From Aquatica leii (taxonomy: Eukaryota > Arthropoda > Insecta > Coleoptera > Lampyridae), in NCBI GenBank assembly GCA_035610365.1, contig CM069438.1, positions 47,240,837 through 47,304,836 of the forward strand: a DNA stretch of 64,000 nt, read 5' to 3'. Under the pieces are notes generated by a model. It searched no databases. It was not told the DNA's origin and saw nothing but the letters and a program-made list of their open reading frames with translations. Below, in pieces: positions 9,933-20,449 of this stretch. The translations under genes and the position numbers were made by a program. Within the stretch, counting starts at the first letter, position 1. Each line of letters starts with the position of its first letter.

Positions 9933-10292
9933 TTAAATCTTTGTCATGGTAAGACAAAATTTGCTCGACGATAGTAAACAAATCTTTAATAATAACTTTG
10001 GTAAAGGCGATGTGGCCTCAAAACTCAGAAAAAGATGAATGAAATAATGAGAGATGAAGATGTAAGAAAAAATTTTACCTATAAATCCGGAAAGACTGTT
10101 AAACAGAAACATGGCTAATTTGTCAGTGGGAGATTGGATAGTACTGACGATTGGTCTAAAAAGTATATCTTGTTTGTGCACTTTAGAAAGTTCGTATAGA
10201 CAAAGTAGTTTAGAAGCTGAGGATAAGTTGAAGTTTGGTATCAGGAAGTAAATTAGAATATTTGTTGATTCATTGATCATCAAAAGACCCAA
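9933..10292 (-). pseudogene. Penelope-like reverse transcriptase fragment
   Basis: The minus-strand frame contains LYELSKVHKQDILFRPIVST followed by IQSPTDKLAMFLFNSL. This is the Penelope RT signature in which a GLPKIHK-type motif is followed by RPIVSS and SPTYxLA. The catalytic YxDD region is not present. It is truncated at both ends. Confidence 0.75.
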
Positions 10293-10349
10293 AATTTTGC
10301 TGCAAGATCTACTACTGCAACTGTAGACTGGTTTTCTTATTAAGACAGC

Positions 10350-10436
10350 AACTAAAAACTACTGATAATCGGTTCACATGAGATACGTCTGGAGTAGAGT
10401 CAGCAATTATTCCATAGTACTTTGCCTTTTGTTCAG
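10350..10436 (-). pseudogene. Possible hAT-like (DUF4371/TTF-type) transposase scrap
   Basis: The minus strand reads AKYYGIIADSTPDVSHVNRL then SVVF. I recognise the YxIIxDSTPDxSHxxQL motif of the DUF4371 region found in hAT-derived TTF/ZMYM-type proteins. Only about 29 residues remain and the flanks are not interpretable. Confidence 0.5.
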
Positions 10437-10762
10437 AATTTTTTTGCTCATAAAGACGACGCAACACTGCTTTCACATTACTACTTTTTAATGATCATAA
10501 CTCAGTGAGTTTAAGTAGTTTTCTAAAAGCTTTCTTTGCATCTTTTTTTGCCTTTCTCTTACTTTCACTAATCGTAAAAATTTGTATTGAACGGTGGCTA
10601 TCCACCATGTCATAGCTTTAACGACGTCATAAAAAAATAGGTTGTAGTTTTAGTTCCACGTTACATAACGATTAGTAAATACAATCAAACAATCGAATTA
10701 ATCCGGACCTGACCACAAACAAATAGAAAGTTAAAAAATTTCCAAAAAATAGAAGTAATTTT

Positions 10763-11518
10763 TGGAGTTTACTCCTTAAGAATCGATTTGCATATATAAG
10801 GGGCCCGGTATGAGAAAAATGTCAGAAGTAAAATCTATCGATGAATGACCTCGTTACGTTTTTGGTGCGCATCCTATGTCGCGCAACTTTTTAATTTTAC
10901 TTATATTGCTGTTTTTATTATAAATATTAATAATTAATATTGTTATTGTGAAGTTTTAATCTTTATCATTGTGTTCCGCTAAAGTGAACCGAAAGTATTT
11001 TCAAATAACTATGGCAGAAAGAGGTGTAGATGATATTGCCGGAATATCTAACAAACACGTGGCTGCAAGGTACGTTTATAATTCATGTATTATATGTATG
11101 AGCATGTGCAATTTGTATTTATTAAATATTTTAATAATTATCGATGTAGTTCATATAAATATATATTTGAGAACAACACATAAAATTAGATAATTAACCC
11201 AATATGAATTATCGAGCGCATCCACATAAAATAGAAAATTTCTAACCTAACCAAAAATTAATTTTTTTGTCGATGTCTATAAATTCTACCAGGTTATTAT
11301 GATTTATTTTATAAATAATTTTTAAATATTAACAATTCTAGTCAATAATTCGATAATATTATCAGAAAAATCGACAATATTTTTTCATTATAATAATGTT
11401 TTCATAAAATTTTCTTTCGAAAAGTTATTTTTTACGTTCATACAGTATCAATCTTTTTTAAGTTAAATAAACTCTTTTTGCGTCTGGTTAGACTATCGAA
11501 CTTAAGGAGTAAACTCCA
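10763..11518. mobile_element. 756-bp element with 18-bp perfect inverted termini
   Basis: TGGAGTTTACTCCTTAAG at 10763-10780 is the exact inverted complement of 11501-11518. Inside are a TATA-like CATATATAAG (near 10790), an ATG at 11011 and a splice-donor-like AAG/GTACGT at 11069. This looks like the promoter and first exon of a larger gene, left inside a deleted DNA transposon. The superfamily cannot be assigned: no target duplication is clear and no transposase domain is present. Confidence 0.6.
11011..11069 (+). CDS. Possible first coding exon inside the inverted-repeat element
   Basis: It reads MAERGVDDIAGISNKHVAA and then runs into GTACGTTTAT, a good donor site. No second exon is seen before the right terminus. 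I do not recognise the protein. It may be the start of a transposase or a captured exon. Confidence 0.3.
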
Positions 11519-11830
11519 GTCGTGCGTCGGAGCTGACACACACAATTTTTTTAACATATTTTTTCCAAATGTATTTATATATTGTCATAAAATTGTAAAG
11601 AAAATTTTGCTTTATCTACTAGTGTCGGTCTCTCTGGGACTTGGAAACTCGCTTAAGCACAAATTTGACGTCGACTTATTTCGTCGTAGGCGTGCGAGTG
11701 CTGGTATCAAAGTGCTAAACTGGTCACAGATCGTCCCGAGAAAAAGAAGTAGAAAGGAGGAGCCACTATGAGTTAAGCCTTAAACTGCCACATTTTAATA
11801 ATCGACTGAGTTGTAACATCCACGGTAAAA
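11519..11830. other. Unassigned stretch before the solo LTR
   Basis: The segment 11640-11770 is somewhat GC-richer and keeps an open plus-strand frame ending KVLNWSQIVPRKRSRKEEPL. I do not recognise it and found no partner elsewhere in the window. Confidence 0.3.
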
Positions 11831-12983
11831 AGGATTGTTACGTGCGAAATTTTTCATTACGAAATACTCTGTATATGAATTCAAATTAGATTCTGGTTTT
11901 GACGCTTTCTACCGATCTTTTCTCGTGACGGTCGTTTTACGACAAAATCGTGAAGCTGTCAACTACAGTAACGGGCCGGTGCCGAGAATTTCGAATTGAT
12001 TTTTAAATTTTTAAGAACATCACGTGTGATGGACACAAATTTATAAGACGATTGCGGGTTTATTACGATTCTTTCGGCACAGGGTAAATTATTTTTGTCT
12101 TCAATCTATTAAGAGTCCTTCGTAATTTCTATATTAATGTGATAGCCGGTTCCCACCACGTTGCCAGCCATTGTGTATTTCAAGCAGTAATAAGGATGCA
12201 TAAGTACCATTAATGAATATTGCTATCGAGCATATAAGCTGTTGTGAATGCCTGCTACTTAAATAACATCGAGGTCTCGTCGAACACTGCGTCGTAGATG
12301 CTGCTTTGGGAATAGAAGTCGATTGTGTTATCAGCCACCTGTTCTAAATTACTACCTACAGTATTCGATACACCGGGTTTTTATATAATATTTAATGATT
12401 TATTAATACTAATTTTGAAGCTTACTATTCTTCGTGAGTTGGTGTGTGACACGATTTGCTTTTAAATTATTATTACAGGCCGCTGGCGGGGAAAACGTTT
12501 TCTTCGAAGTAGAAACTGGACTTCGGGTGAGTTTATTTACTTAATTTTTTATATCGTTGTCACGAAAGTTACTCATAGAATTTTTATCAATATTAACGAC
12601 CGTAATTATATTTATTGCTTATATACCAATAATGTAACTGTAATCATTCACTTTACTGTATCGCATGCTGTGTGCGTGAAAAATATTTACTTCGACCTTT
12701 TCTGTGCTGTTTGGACCTAACGTCAATGTGTAGTGTGTGTTGCCGCTACTGCGGGCATTCATGTATTAGAACTTTGATATAATCTAGTAAATCTTATGTA
12801 TTGCGAGATCAAAGTTTTCTACACTTGTTAACGAAAATTGTCATGCTAATATTTAAGGATTGCGCGTTTAGCGTATAATTGTCAATTTACTGCGCTACTA
12901 CATTTAAAACTGTGATATTTGTTAATTCTACGTGGAAACCTGTCGAGCATCGAGAGGTGCAGAAATTTCATATATTCTTATTA

Positions 12984-13018
<35 letters not shown>

Positions 13019-13019
13019 T
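12984..13019. repeat. (TAA)n / (ATT)n microsatellite, LINE 3' tail
   Basis: About ten TAA units on the plus strand. Read on the minus strand this is the (ATT)n 3' tail of the nested LINE. The short open frames across it are artefacts of the repeat. Confidence 0.85.
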
Positions 13020-13497
13020 TTTATTGTCCAACAGAAACAATTTTCCACTTACAAGACAATTTACAAAAATTAATTATATACAGTGTCAGACTTGCTATAC
13101 GTCATTCATTACAAAAAAAGAAAAAAGAAAACAAATAGTTTATAATACTTATTAATTACTAAAACACTTTATTATAGAATTTTGCGTGGTACAAAATACA
13201 TCACACCTATCTGATATGCTGTTAATGTTACGACTGATTATGCTGATTGGAGCGTTATAAAGCAAAGTTGTATTACAAAAAGATAACTGTAATGTAACGG
13301 TGTTGCGGGAAGGGTATCTAGGAGCAAAGAAATTAAGATGTGATAGTAAATTAGAACAATCGATTTGATTATTTATTAATTTAGAAAAAAAGATCACACT
13401 GTTGATTATTCTTCTTTGTTCAAGAGATTGTACTTTAAAACGTGATAATAGATTAACGTGAGGGTAGCCTCTGACTGGATATATGTGATATGTGATA
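12987..13497 (-). pseudogene. 5'-truncated LINE tail (CR1/Jockey-type RT C-terminus)
   Basis: The minus strand reads LLSRFKVQSLEQRRIINSVI, then FFSKLINNQIDCSNLLSHL, then NFFAPRYPSRNT, and later FCNTTLLYNAPISIISRNIN. This is the conserved C-terminal region after the RT of CR1/Jockey-like LINEs. On the minus strand it ends in an (ATT)n tail. Comparison with the uninterrupted LTR copy at 55540 fixes the boundaries between TATTAGTA and TCCAACG. Confidence 0.8.
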
Positions 13498-13919
13498 TCC
13501 AACGTTAATACATTAAAGTGATTATAACTGTTAATCTCTTTCGTTATTTTTCTTTTTCCTGTGATTATCGTTATCGATTAACTAATTTTGGCTACTCGAA
13601 CATCAGAGTAATAAGGATTACGAACCTCAAATTGAGTTACAAGTTTGGATCGTCTGTCGTGATCGAGACAGAAGTGTTATCTTGGATCAGATCTGGCGCC
13701 TTTAAGCATACTTCCTGTGAACCTCCCCCACCTCCGACTGTGTGAGTTGGCCGTGCAAGGTTTGTAAGTAATAAAGCTTGTAACAGGATACAATACACAG
13801 AACCTACTATGTAACGGAAACACGGGTGCATAAAGCAGGTAAAAACTGAATCTGGTGAAGAAAAGACAGAGTATGATGCAAAACTACAAAAGTTTTAAAA
13901 GAACGATGCTTTTACCTAA

Positions 13920-14560
13920 TTAATACTAGTGGGTAGTATAAATGGACAAATGCGAAGTTGACATCTATTTGTAAAACTCCGAAAAGAATATGAGAACAAT
14001 TGCTATCCGTTTATGAAAAAGTTTTGGATTGCGACTAGACCGGCTAATGGAATTTCTTTAGTTGCGAAAAAAATGCAAATGAAGACATTACAACACATAT
14101 GTCTAGTTCAAGTTCAAAGTGAAATGAACTGTTATCAATGGACAGGATAATGTCAACGCTACCATGACAATATTTTGAGTACAACAGTGCTTATAAAACA
14201 GTTACATTACATTACAGAAAGATTGCGTTTGCCTGAGCAACAAACTGACAGAGTTGCATTCGTGGCAAAATCACACAAAGCAAGAAAATATACTCAAGTA
14301 TTGTAAATGTCATAAAGTTGGTCATTTTGCGAAAGCATGATCACAGAAACAAAAGTCTAAATTGTTTCACGCCTACAAGCTCTACAGGAAATCTAAATCA
14401 ACGAGAGTGTGCATTTATTTGCACGTTTTTTGGTGTTAATAAATCAGACTTGTGGTAGGCAGATTCAGGCGCTTCTATACATATGACCAAGAATAAGAAA
14501 TATTTTCTAACGTGTGAAGAGTTTATAACACTGAAGCGATTATTACTTAACAACAAATGC
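13920..14560 (+). pseudogene. copia Gag knuckle and protease start, broken
   Basis: Near 14305-14340 the frame CKCHKVGHFAKA ends in a TGA where the last knuckle Cys is expected (CX2CX4HX4C). Near 14459-14488 the protease active-site segment ADSGASIHMT is legible, preceded by a TAG in place of a residue normally between W and ADSG. The upstream Gag body is too decayed to read confidently. Confidence 0.7.
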
Positions 14561-15399
14561 ATAGAAATAAGCCCAATGTTCCAGAAGAATTTTGTTACGA
14601 GAAAATCAGGTCCCTTAAGTTAGGCTACGTGGTTTCCTCGCATACATAGGCCGAATCAAATATAATTTGCGCCCTATACTGGGCAACACGCCGAACAATA
14701 AACTGACCTTGTCGGTCTAAACTTTTACATACGAAGAAGGAATGACTTTATATTCGCAAATTCTAAATTGCAAAAGTAAATACAAAAAACAAATTAGGCC
14801 TACGCGCACTGCATAGGACTTTGTAAAGCACAAAATAATCTTATTATCAATTGTGTACGTACGGTCAACAATTGACATGACCACCGAAATACAAACCGTA
14901 AAATTTGAAATTGTGATACTCACAGTTAAATTTTATCCAGTGTGGAATTAGCTAATTCCGTACTTGCATTACCTAAATCTAACACCAAAAGTATATACAA
15001 CTAGCACAAGTAAGTTTTGTTTTCAAAGCATACAATCCTGTGAGATAGCAGATGCGCAGCGTTTCCCTTCGACTTAACGTAATAATTTATGGTAACAGCT
15101 TCTCTAAAAAAAAATACAATTTTAAAGGTTTCTAATCCTATAACGGTGTGAATAGTAACGTTTTAATAACGAAACGTCATCGAAATTTTTCCAAATATGC
15201 CACCTGTTCGTTATCTTCACTGATAATGGTGAACGTGTGGTGGGTACGGAAATGCGCTATAGACAATTAGGGCAGAATCAAATTAAATTTCAAATAAAAA
15301 AAATATAACGGCTTACCCCTACTCAGCTTCCACTAAGTAGCCACAAAATTAATTTGTATATTCACGTGAAATAATCTAATGGTGAAAGTCTTGTTGAGT

Positions 15400-15900
15400 G
15401 TGAAAATACAGAGCTCGTTTATATTGCACCAGGTCTTACAGGAAGTGAATCAAATTTCCTATTATAAAATTTGACATCGCCGACGAAAAAATTGGGGTGG
15501 TCGAGGGACAAATTTTATACTTGAACAAATTTTTATACTCGAAAATTGATCTACCAATTTTTTAACATAGCAACTTATCCACGCAGATGTTAGTGGTCCA
15601 ACACGGTAAAAGAATTTTTTAGTGAGCATAGAAAGAAATTTGATAACAAACAAGTCAAATCCATTCTTCAGTTAAAGGATATCAACTGTCGAATTATAAT
15701 GCCATAAACACCGAAACAAAATCGAGTAACTGAAAGGAAAAATCGCACATTGGTCGAAAGCCTATGATCAACAATACACGCTAAAGATTTTCCCATAAAA
15801 CTGTGACTAAAGCGCTGAATACAGCAACAGATGTGTTAAACCGAACTAGTCTTACAAAGATAGAAAAAACACAATTTCAACTAGGTTTTGTAAGTACAGC
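15400..15900 (+). pseudogene. copia integrase core, broken
   Basis: Pieces in changing frames: EFFSEHRKKFDN (near 15615), CRIIMP then TPKQNRVTERKNRTLVESL (near 15690-15765; the copia integrase signature TPxQNGVxERxNRTL) and KALNTATDVLNRTSLTKIEK (near 15805). Integrase would join copia cDNA to the genome. Stops and frameshifts make it non-functional. Confidence 0.75.
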
Positions 15901-16242
15901 AACAAACACTAAAGAGTTTTTGCTACAAAGTGTTTTGAACATATACTTACTTAAGCAGAATAGCAAAAGTGGGGCAGTAAAATTGTTATTGATCGTTTAG
16001 TATGATACTGTGAAAATGAAAACAAAATTGTTACAAGTCGTGAAAACTGTACAAAAGGTTCAATGGGCAGTTACCAAAGAACACCAAACTGAATGTAGTG
16101 ATGTACAAAAATCAATACAATCTGAGCAACTAAAAAAAGCTGAAAATTTGGTTCTAGAGGAAGTAACTGAAGAAGAAACTGAGCAGCCCAATGTCGTTAA
16201 GACTTCAAGCGGTAGAACAATACATAAAACCTCTGTACTTAA

Positions 16243-16850
16243 ATGTCATACCCGAGCACTACAATACAGCAGTTGGTACAAAATATTCAAAGGAATGGAA
16301 ACACTTGGCAGGTTGTTGCTCTACCATTAGACAAAAAGATAATTAGCAATAGATGGGTCTTGTGTATTGAAACAAAGACTGATGGTACTATAGATCGTTT
16401 TAGAGTAAGATTGGTAGTCAATGGTTTCTCACAAAAGACTGGCATTGACTACGATGAAATTTTTAATCTTTAAATTCAACACAGTTCAAATGATTTTAGG
16501 TATCGCGGCATTTGAAAACATTCACGTTGCCTAGTTTGACGTAAACACGTCCTTCTTATCTGCCAAACTGATACAAAAAGTTTATAGGGACAGCTTGAAG
16601 GTTAGGATGATGGTACCAGACAAGTGCGCAAACTTAACCAAAGCTTGTATGGACTCAAGTAATCACCAAGTTGTTCTTGCGAAACGTCAGTTTGTTTGGG
16701 TTCACGAACGACAATACGGCAAAGGCCAAGTTCTACTTCTTGTTTTGGCTCTCAAGAAGAGACTATGACCAAGCCTAAGTCTGGGTGTTTTACTACGACG
16801 CGGTCTAAGCCGAAAGTCGCTTATGATTTTAAATCTTTGATTGGTGCGCC
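16243..16850 (+). pseudogene. copia reverse transcriptase (RVT_2), broken
   Basis: The best segment is 16243-16473, containing NGNTWQVVALPLDKKIISNR, then WVLCIETKTDGTIDRF, then RVRLVVNGFSQKTGIDYDEI. This matches the copia RT opening (W-x-V and KxRLVAxGFxQxxGxDYxExF). It stops at TAA 16471-16473. Downstream sequence to about 16850 keeps only scattered RT-like pieces and no clear YVDD. Confidence 0.8.
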
Positions 16851-16914
16851 ATTAAAATAATTCTTAGATAGCTACAATGAGTTAATATTTAAACATAATT
16901 ATCAATAAGAAATC

Positions 16915-17330
16915 GGAGCATATAGCGATGCCAACTTTGCAGAAGATGTAACAACACGTAGGTCAAGAACAGGTGTGATTTGTCTATTTGCAAAAGCAGC
17001 ATTCAGCTGGATGAACCAGAAGTAAAAGTGCACTGTGCTATCGGCCACCGAAGCAGAGTGTGTAACTGCAAGTGAGGAAGCAACGGCTACTAGCCGAAAT
17101 GAGTAATTTCCACTTTATAAATAGACAACGCTAGTGCCATAAAACTGATAACGACCTTGAATGTCATAAACGCTTTAAGTAGATTGAAGCAAGGTATCAT
17201 TTCATACGAAAAAAGTATAGTGAAAATGTTTTAAATGTCCAGTAAGTTAAAAGTAAGTTTCAGTTTGCAGACATTCTTACAAAACCATTACCTCGCATAC
17301 AATTCTAAATAGTTCGGGACTTACTTGGTG
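16915..17330 (+). pseudogene. copia RNase H and C-terminal tail, broken
   Basis: AYSDANFAEDVTTRRSRTGV then SWMNQK, one stop, then LSATEAECVTASEEA give the copia RNase H motif series (YSDADWA, RRSTTG, STxEAEY). Further on, IEARYHFIREKYSEN and FADILTKPLP match the end of copia Pol. Confidence 0.8.
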
Positions 17331-17427
17331 CAATGACAACTTCATTGCATTTTTCTCTAATAGTAGTACTATTAATGTATTATTTTGCAACTTGTATCGT
17401 GTATTTTTTTAATAGTTTAAGAAGAAG

Positions 17428-17965
17428 TGTTGCTAATTACATATTACTAGTGTAAACTATTAATTGTTAAGAAGTTTTTCGATTTGTAAGTTGGCATCTA
17501 AAAACATTATCCCTAACTTGTCTAATTGCAATTTTTAGTTATAAGATTTTAGTTGTGGTTATAAAATTTGTAGCATGATTGTAACACGCTATGCACCACG
17601 TTCATTGTCCTTGTATTATACACTTTAGGTACATTCATACTACTTTCAAAGTTTCACTTTCTTAGCTGTGCTGGTGGGTAAAATTACTGTACGTACTAGA
17701 CGTGTACTTTCGATATCAAGTGCAGTATTAAAAAAACTTGCGATTGAGGCTCGCTAAATAATTTTACCCTTACCTAAATAATTTATCAATGCACTACTAC
17801 GCAGAATAATGTGTGCGAAGCGATTTGACGTATTTTTTGTTTAATCTTAGAAACACGTTTGTGTTTGAAATAATTATTTGTATTATTTGTCAGTTACATT
17901 TAGTTTCAATTTTTAGAAAAATATGATTACAAGTCAATCTAGCTCTAGTATGCATGAGTAGCAAC
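17428..17965 (+). repeat. Candidate copia 3' LTR
   Basis: It starts TGTTGC right after the purine tract. A possible end GCAACT at 17961-17966 is one base from the inverse of the start. With no second LTR to compare, the right edge is a guess. Confidence 0.4.
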
Positions 17966-18213
17966 TGAAAGTACCTGTATTCTTTTTATAGTTAAGCGTT
18001 GTGGATTTGTTGCGACAAGTTCGTAGCAAATTTCATATAGTATCGTGTCAGCTACATTATTAATCGCTATAATTAACAACCTTGTTCGTTAAATAACTAT
18101 GAATTTAATTAGTAAAACAAAAATAAAAATTGGGCGTAATTATAATTGAAACAATAATAAAAAACGTAACACAAACTTTGTAAACATTGAAAATGTAAAA
18201 TACAATAATTATA
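17966..18213. other. Spacer between copia remnant and gene A
   Basis: AT-rich sequence; it should hold the 3' untranslated region of gene A. No canonical AATAAA is seen on the minus strand close to the stop. Confidence 0.4.
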
Positions 18214-18511
18214 TTATCCACCATAGCTATATCCTAGACCTTGATTTATTTGAACACCTTGCCTATGTGGGTGACTGTACCTATACTTACGACCATAATT
18301 TGAACGATCATTGCTGTAAGTGTTGCTAAAATCGAGTACAGATAAACCTGAAGTTAGTGAGGGTGTGGAATAAATATATGTTGACGGCGACTGGTATGGA
18401 GATTGATAGTTGGCATTAGCAACAACTAAAATTGCCAGAACAACAATTACCTAAAAAAAGCTTTTTTTTATTATTAAATATCGTTAGTGTTACTCTTACT
18501 TTGAAATTCAT
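18214..18511 (-). CDS. Gene A: small secreted protein, two exons
   Basis: Exon 1 is 18500-18511 (12 nt, MNFK). The intron is 18451-18499, with GTAAGAG donor and TTTTTTTAG acceptor. Exon 2 is 18214-18450. The 82-residue product has a signal peptide of about 17 residues (MNFK then VIVVLAILVVANA, cut after ANA) and a mature part rich in Tyr, Ser, Gly and Pro. It starts NYQSPYQSPSTYIYSTPS and ends HPHRQGVQINQGLGYSYGG, with a basic Arg/His/Tyr cluster (NYGRKYRYSHPHR) in the middle. I do not recognise a family. Size, secretion and composition suggest a structural cuticle, silk-like or antimicrobial-type peptide; cuticular is favoured by its neighbour gene B and shared gene design. A TATA box lies about 35 bp upstream of the ATG. 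Confidence 0.82.
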
Positions 18512-18544
18512 TGTTAAGTATAAAGCTAGCTTTAAACTTAGCTT

Positions 18545-18554
18545 GGTTTTTATA
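18545..18554 (-). promoter_or_regulatory. TATA box of gene A
   Basis: The minus strand reads TATAAAAACC, placing transcription start only about 10 bases before the ATG at 18511. The 5' leader is therefore very short. Confidence 0.75.
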
Positions 18555-19068
18555 CCAAAAACAATCTTATCAAAGGAGTTGTAATTTAGATAATTCTTAT
18601 AGCTGCTACTAATCAAAAAACAATTTTAATACTTTAAGTACTCTTTATCTATAGAACAACAAATTACATCAGTTTTTAAAAAATCAGGGCGAGCGTATAT
18701 TATTAATTTTGGTATGATGTTTTCTAAAGTTTTTATTTACTAAACTAAACTAAAACTAATAACTAAACTAAAAAAATAAATATGTATAATCATAATTTTA
18801 GTAAAACGGATTTAGTAACAGATAACATCACAATCACTTTTATTTATCTCTACGGTACACGCGTCAAATCATCAAATTTGTATTTAAATCTTTGTTTCTT
18901 TCTTCGATTTACTTCGTTTACCTTTTATGTTATTATTTTATCTTTGACTAGAATATTCGGTTTGTTTTATAAATCATTTCAAGTATTCTTTAGGTTCGAG
19001 AACGTTTCAATATGATGATTATAAATAATACTTGTTAGTTAATTAATAAAAACATTATAAATGATATA
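18555..19068. other. AT-rich spacer between genes A and B
   Basis: It contains upstream sequence of gene A and the 3' flank of gene B. The plus-strand frame 18782-19015 is hydrophobic and AT-driven, with no known domain; I treat it as chance. Confidence 0.5.
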
Positions 19069-19074
19069 TTTATT
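19069..19074 (-). terminator. Polyadenylation signal of gene B
   Basis: AATAAA on the minus strand, about 35 bp past the gene B stop. Confidence 0.6.
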
Positions 19075-19108
19075 AAATAACATCTTGTTAAATAATTGAA
19101 CATTTAAT

Positions 19109-19419
19109 TTACCAGCCATAACCTCCAGCATATCCCAAACTTCTACCATAACCTAATGTACCAGCATAACCACTGTAACCGAAACTTCTAACCGGCGAGT
19201 ATCCCAAAGCAAGTGCTGGAGCAGCTCTGTACGATGCAGTGTAACCAATTGCTGGTGCAGCATAACCGAATGCAGGTGCTGCAGCATATCTTAACGGAGA
19301 TGCTAAGTATCCTGCATTAGCAACAGCTACAATTGCAATTACACAAAGAATCTAAAGACGGAAATATATTTTATTTTTTTATTTATAGATTAATGTAATT
19401 CACTTACCTTTACAAACAT
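19109..19419 (-). CDS. Gene B: Ala/Gly/Tyr-rich cuticular-type secreted protein
   Basis: Exon 1 is 19408-19419 (MFVK). The intron is 19352-19407, with GTAAGTG donor and GTCTTTAG acceptor. Exon 2 is 19109-19351. The 84-residue product has a signal peptide (MFVK then ILCVIAIVAVANA) and a mature part beginning GYLASPLRYAAAPAFGYAAP and ending LGYAGGYGW. Repeated A-A-P-A and G-Y motifs resemble low-complexity cuticular proteins, extracellular structural proteins of the exoskeleton; that class is a judgement from composition. It is a close paralogue of gene C at 27149, nearly identical through GYLASPLRYAAAPA and at the terminal YAGGYGW. No frame damage is seen. Confidence 0.88.
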
Positions 19420-19465
19420 TTTGATAGATATCGGTAGGACTGATGCATTGTAGATAACAAGAAGT

Positions 19466-19474
19466 CTTTTTATA
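19466..19474 (-). promoter_or_regulatory. TATA box of gene B
   Basis: The minus strand reads TATAAAAAG, about 50 bp upstream of the ATG. The same octamer stands before gene C. Confidence 0.8.
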
Positions 19475-20436
19475 GTAAAACGAATCTGAGAAAACGCAAT
19501 TAAGATAATTGGTTTTATATTAGAAGTTTTAATTTGAGATTAAAAACTACTTTACTTTATTCTTTACAAGGTTTTTTAAAAACGATTAAAATTAATGATA
19601 TATTTTTTGCTATGATTTGTTTGGTTTAAACCAGCACCAAAAAGGGTACGTAGACAAGTACCCGTAAAAACTTGTAAAAAAAGTTTTGCAAAACAGTTTT
19701 GTTTTTATCAATTATTATATTTTATAATTATTATTATAAATTGTTTTTGGCTATATTGACGGCATAGTCAAAAATGTCACAGTTAACAAATAGTCCTAGT
19801 AAATACTTTTAAATTTCTTTTTAAATAAGCTTAAAAAATGAGCTTTCTGGACAGTGTCTTAATATATGTAAACTCATAAATCTTCAAAAAATAATAGATT
19901 TGGAAATTTTATATATAATTTCGAAACAGGCACCTTCCTGAAAATGAATTAATCTTTCAGATGAAATGTCGTTTGCAAAATAGCGTAATCGAACGAATGC
20001 ATAAAAATGTGGTGGTAAACTTTTGTAAAATTTTTTTTTTGTTACCAATACCAAGTTCTGTAAACCTATGGCAACTAGCTAATTTTAACATTATTTTTTT
20101 CCAATTAAAAAGTTTTAATTGGTGTTCAAATTTAACATCAACAAAAATATACGCAAAATGGCATTTTGGTCAATTGGCGTTTTTTTTGCATTAATTGTTG
20201 TATAATGTTGATTAACGTTAATGTTTAGGGGTTGATTGTCCTTGACATTTTATTTAAATTTTTTTTTATTTCTTATAGTTACGATTACGGTAACTGACAA
20301 CTAAGTACCTAACTATTCACTATCTAATTATACTATTTATCACAGGCATTAACTTATAACTATTAACTATTTATATAAACTGTCTATTCAAAACTATCTA
20401 TTAACAACTGTTATTAAAACTCTGAATTTAACCCAA
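19475..20436. other. Intergenic AT-rich region upstream of gene B
   Basis: No gene is recognised. Poly-T runs and short TAACTATT-like low-complexity repeats occur at about 20280-20430. Confidence 0.5.
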
Positions 20437-20449
20437 TTGTTATATTTAT

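Larger units (their letters stand above)
11836..13784. mobile_element. Probable solo LTR, copy 1, with a nested LINE
   Basis: This is a second copy of the sequence at 54412-55828. It shares the start TGTTACG(T)GCGAAAT, the block GCCGCTGGCGGGGAAAACGT (near 12480) and the end region CCTCCGACTGTGTGAGTTGG (near 13730). It begins TGTTAC and ends GTAAC(A). AGGAT flanks it on both sides (11831-11835 and 13785-13789), a 4-5-bp target duplication typical of LTR elements. The insert at 12987-13497 accounts for most of its extra length. No protease, RT or integrase is present, hence solo LTR; a non-autonomous element is the alternative. Confidence 0.7.
13920..17965 (+). mobile_element. Ty1/copia retrotransposon remnant
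   Basis: Gag knuckle, protease, integrase, RT and RNase H pieces occur in copia order (integrase before RT) on the plus strand, with stops and frameshifts throughout. A purine tract AAGAAGAAG ends at 17427, directly before TGTTGC, a likely 3' LTR start. No 5' LTR is seen; the element's left side abuts the solo LTR ending at 13784. Confidence 0.85.

Noticed and set aside
12879..13138. Short frames with runs of Ile or Asn
   Set aside because: They are translations of the (TAA)n tail of the nested LINE.
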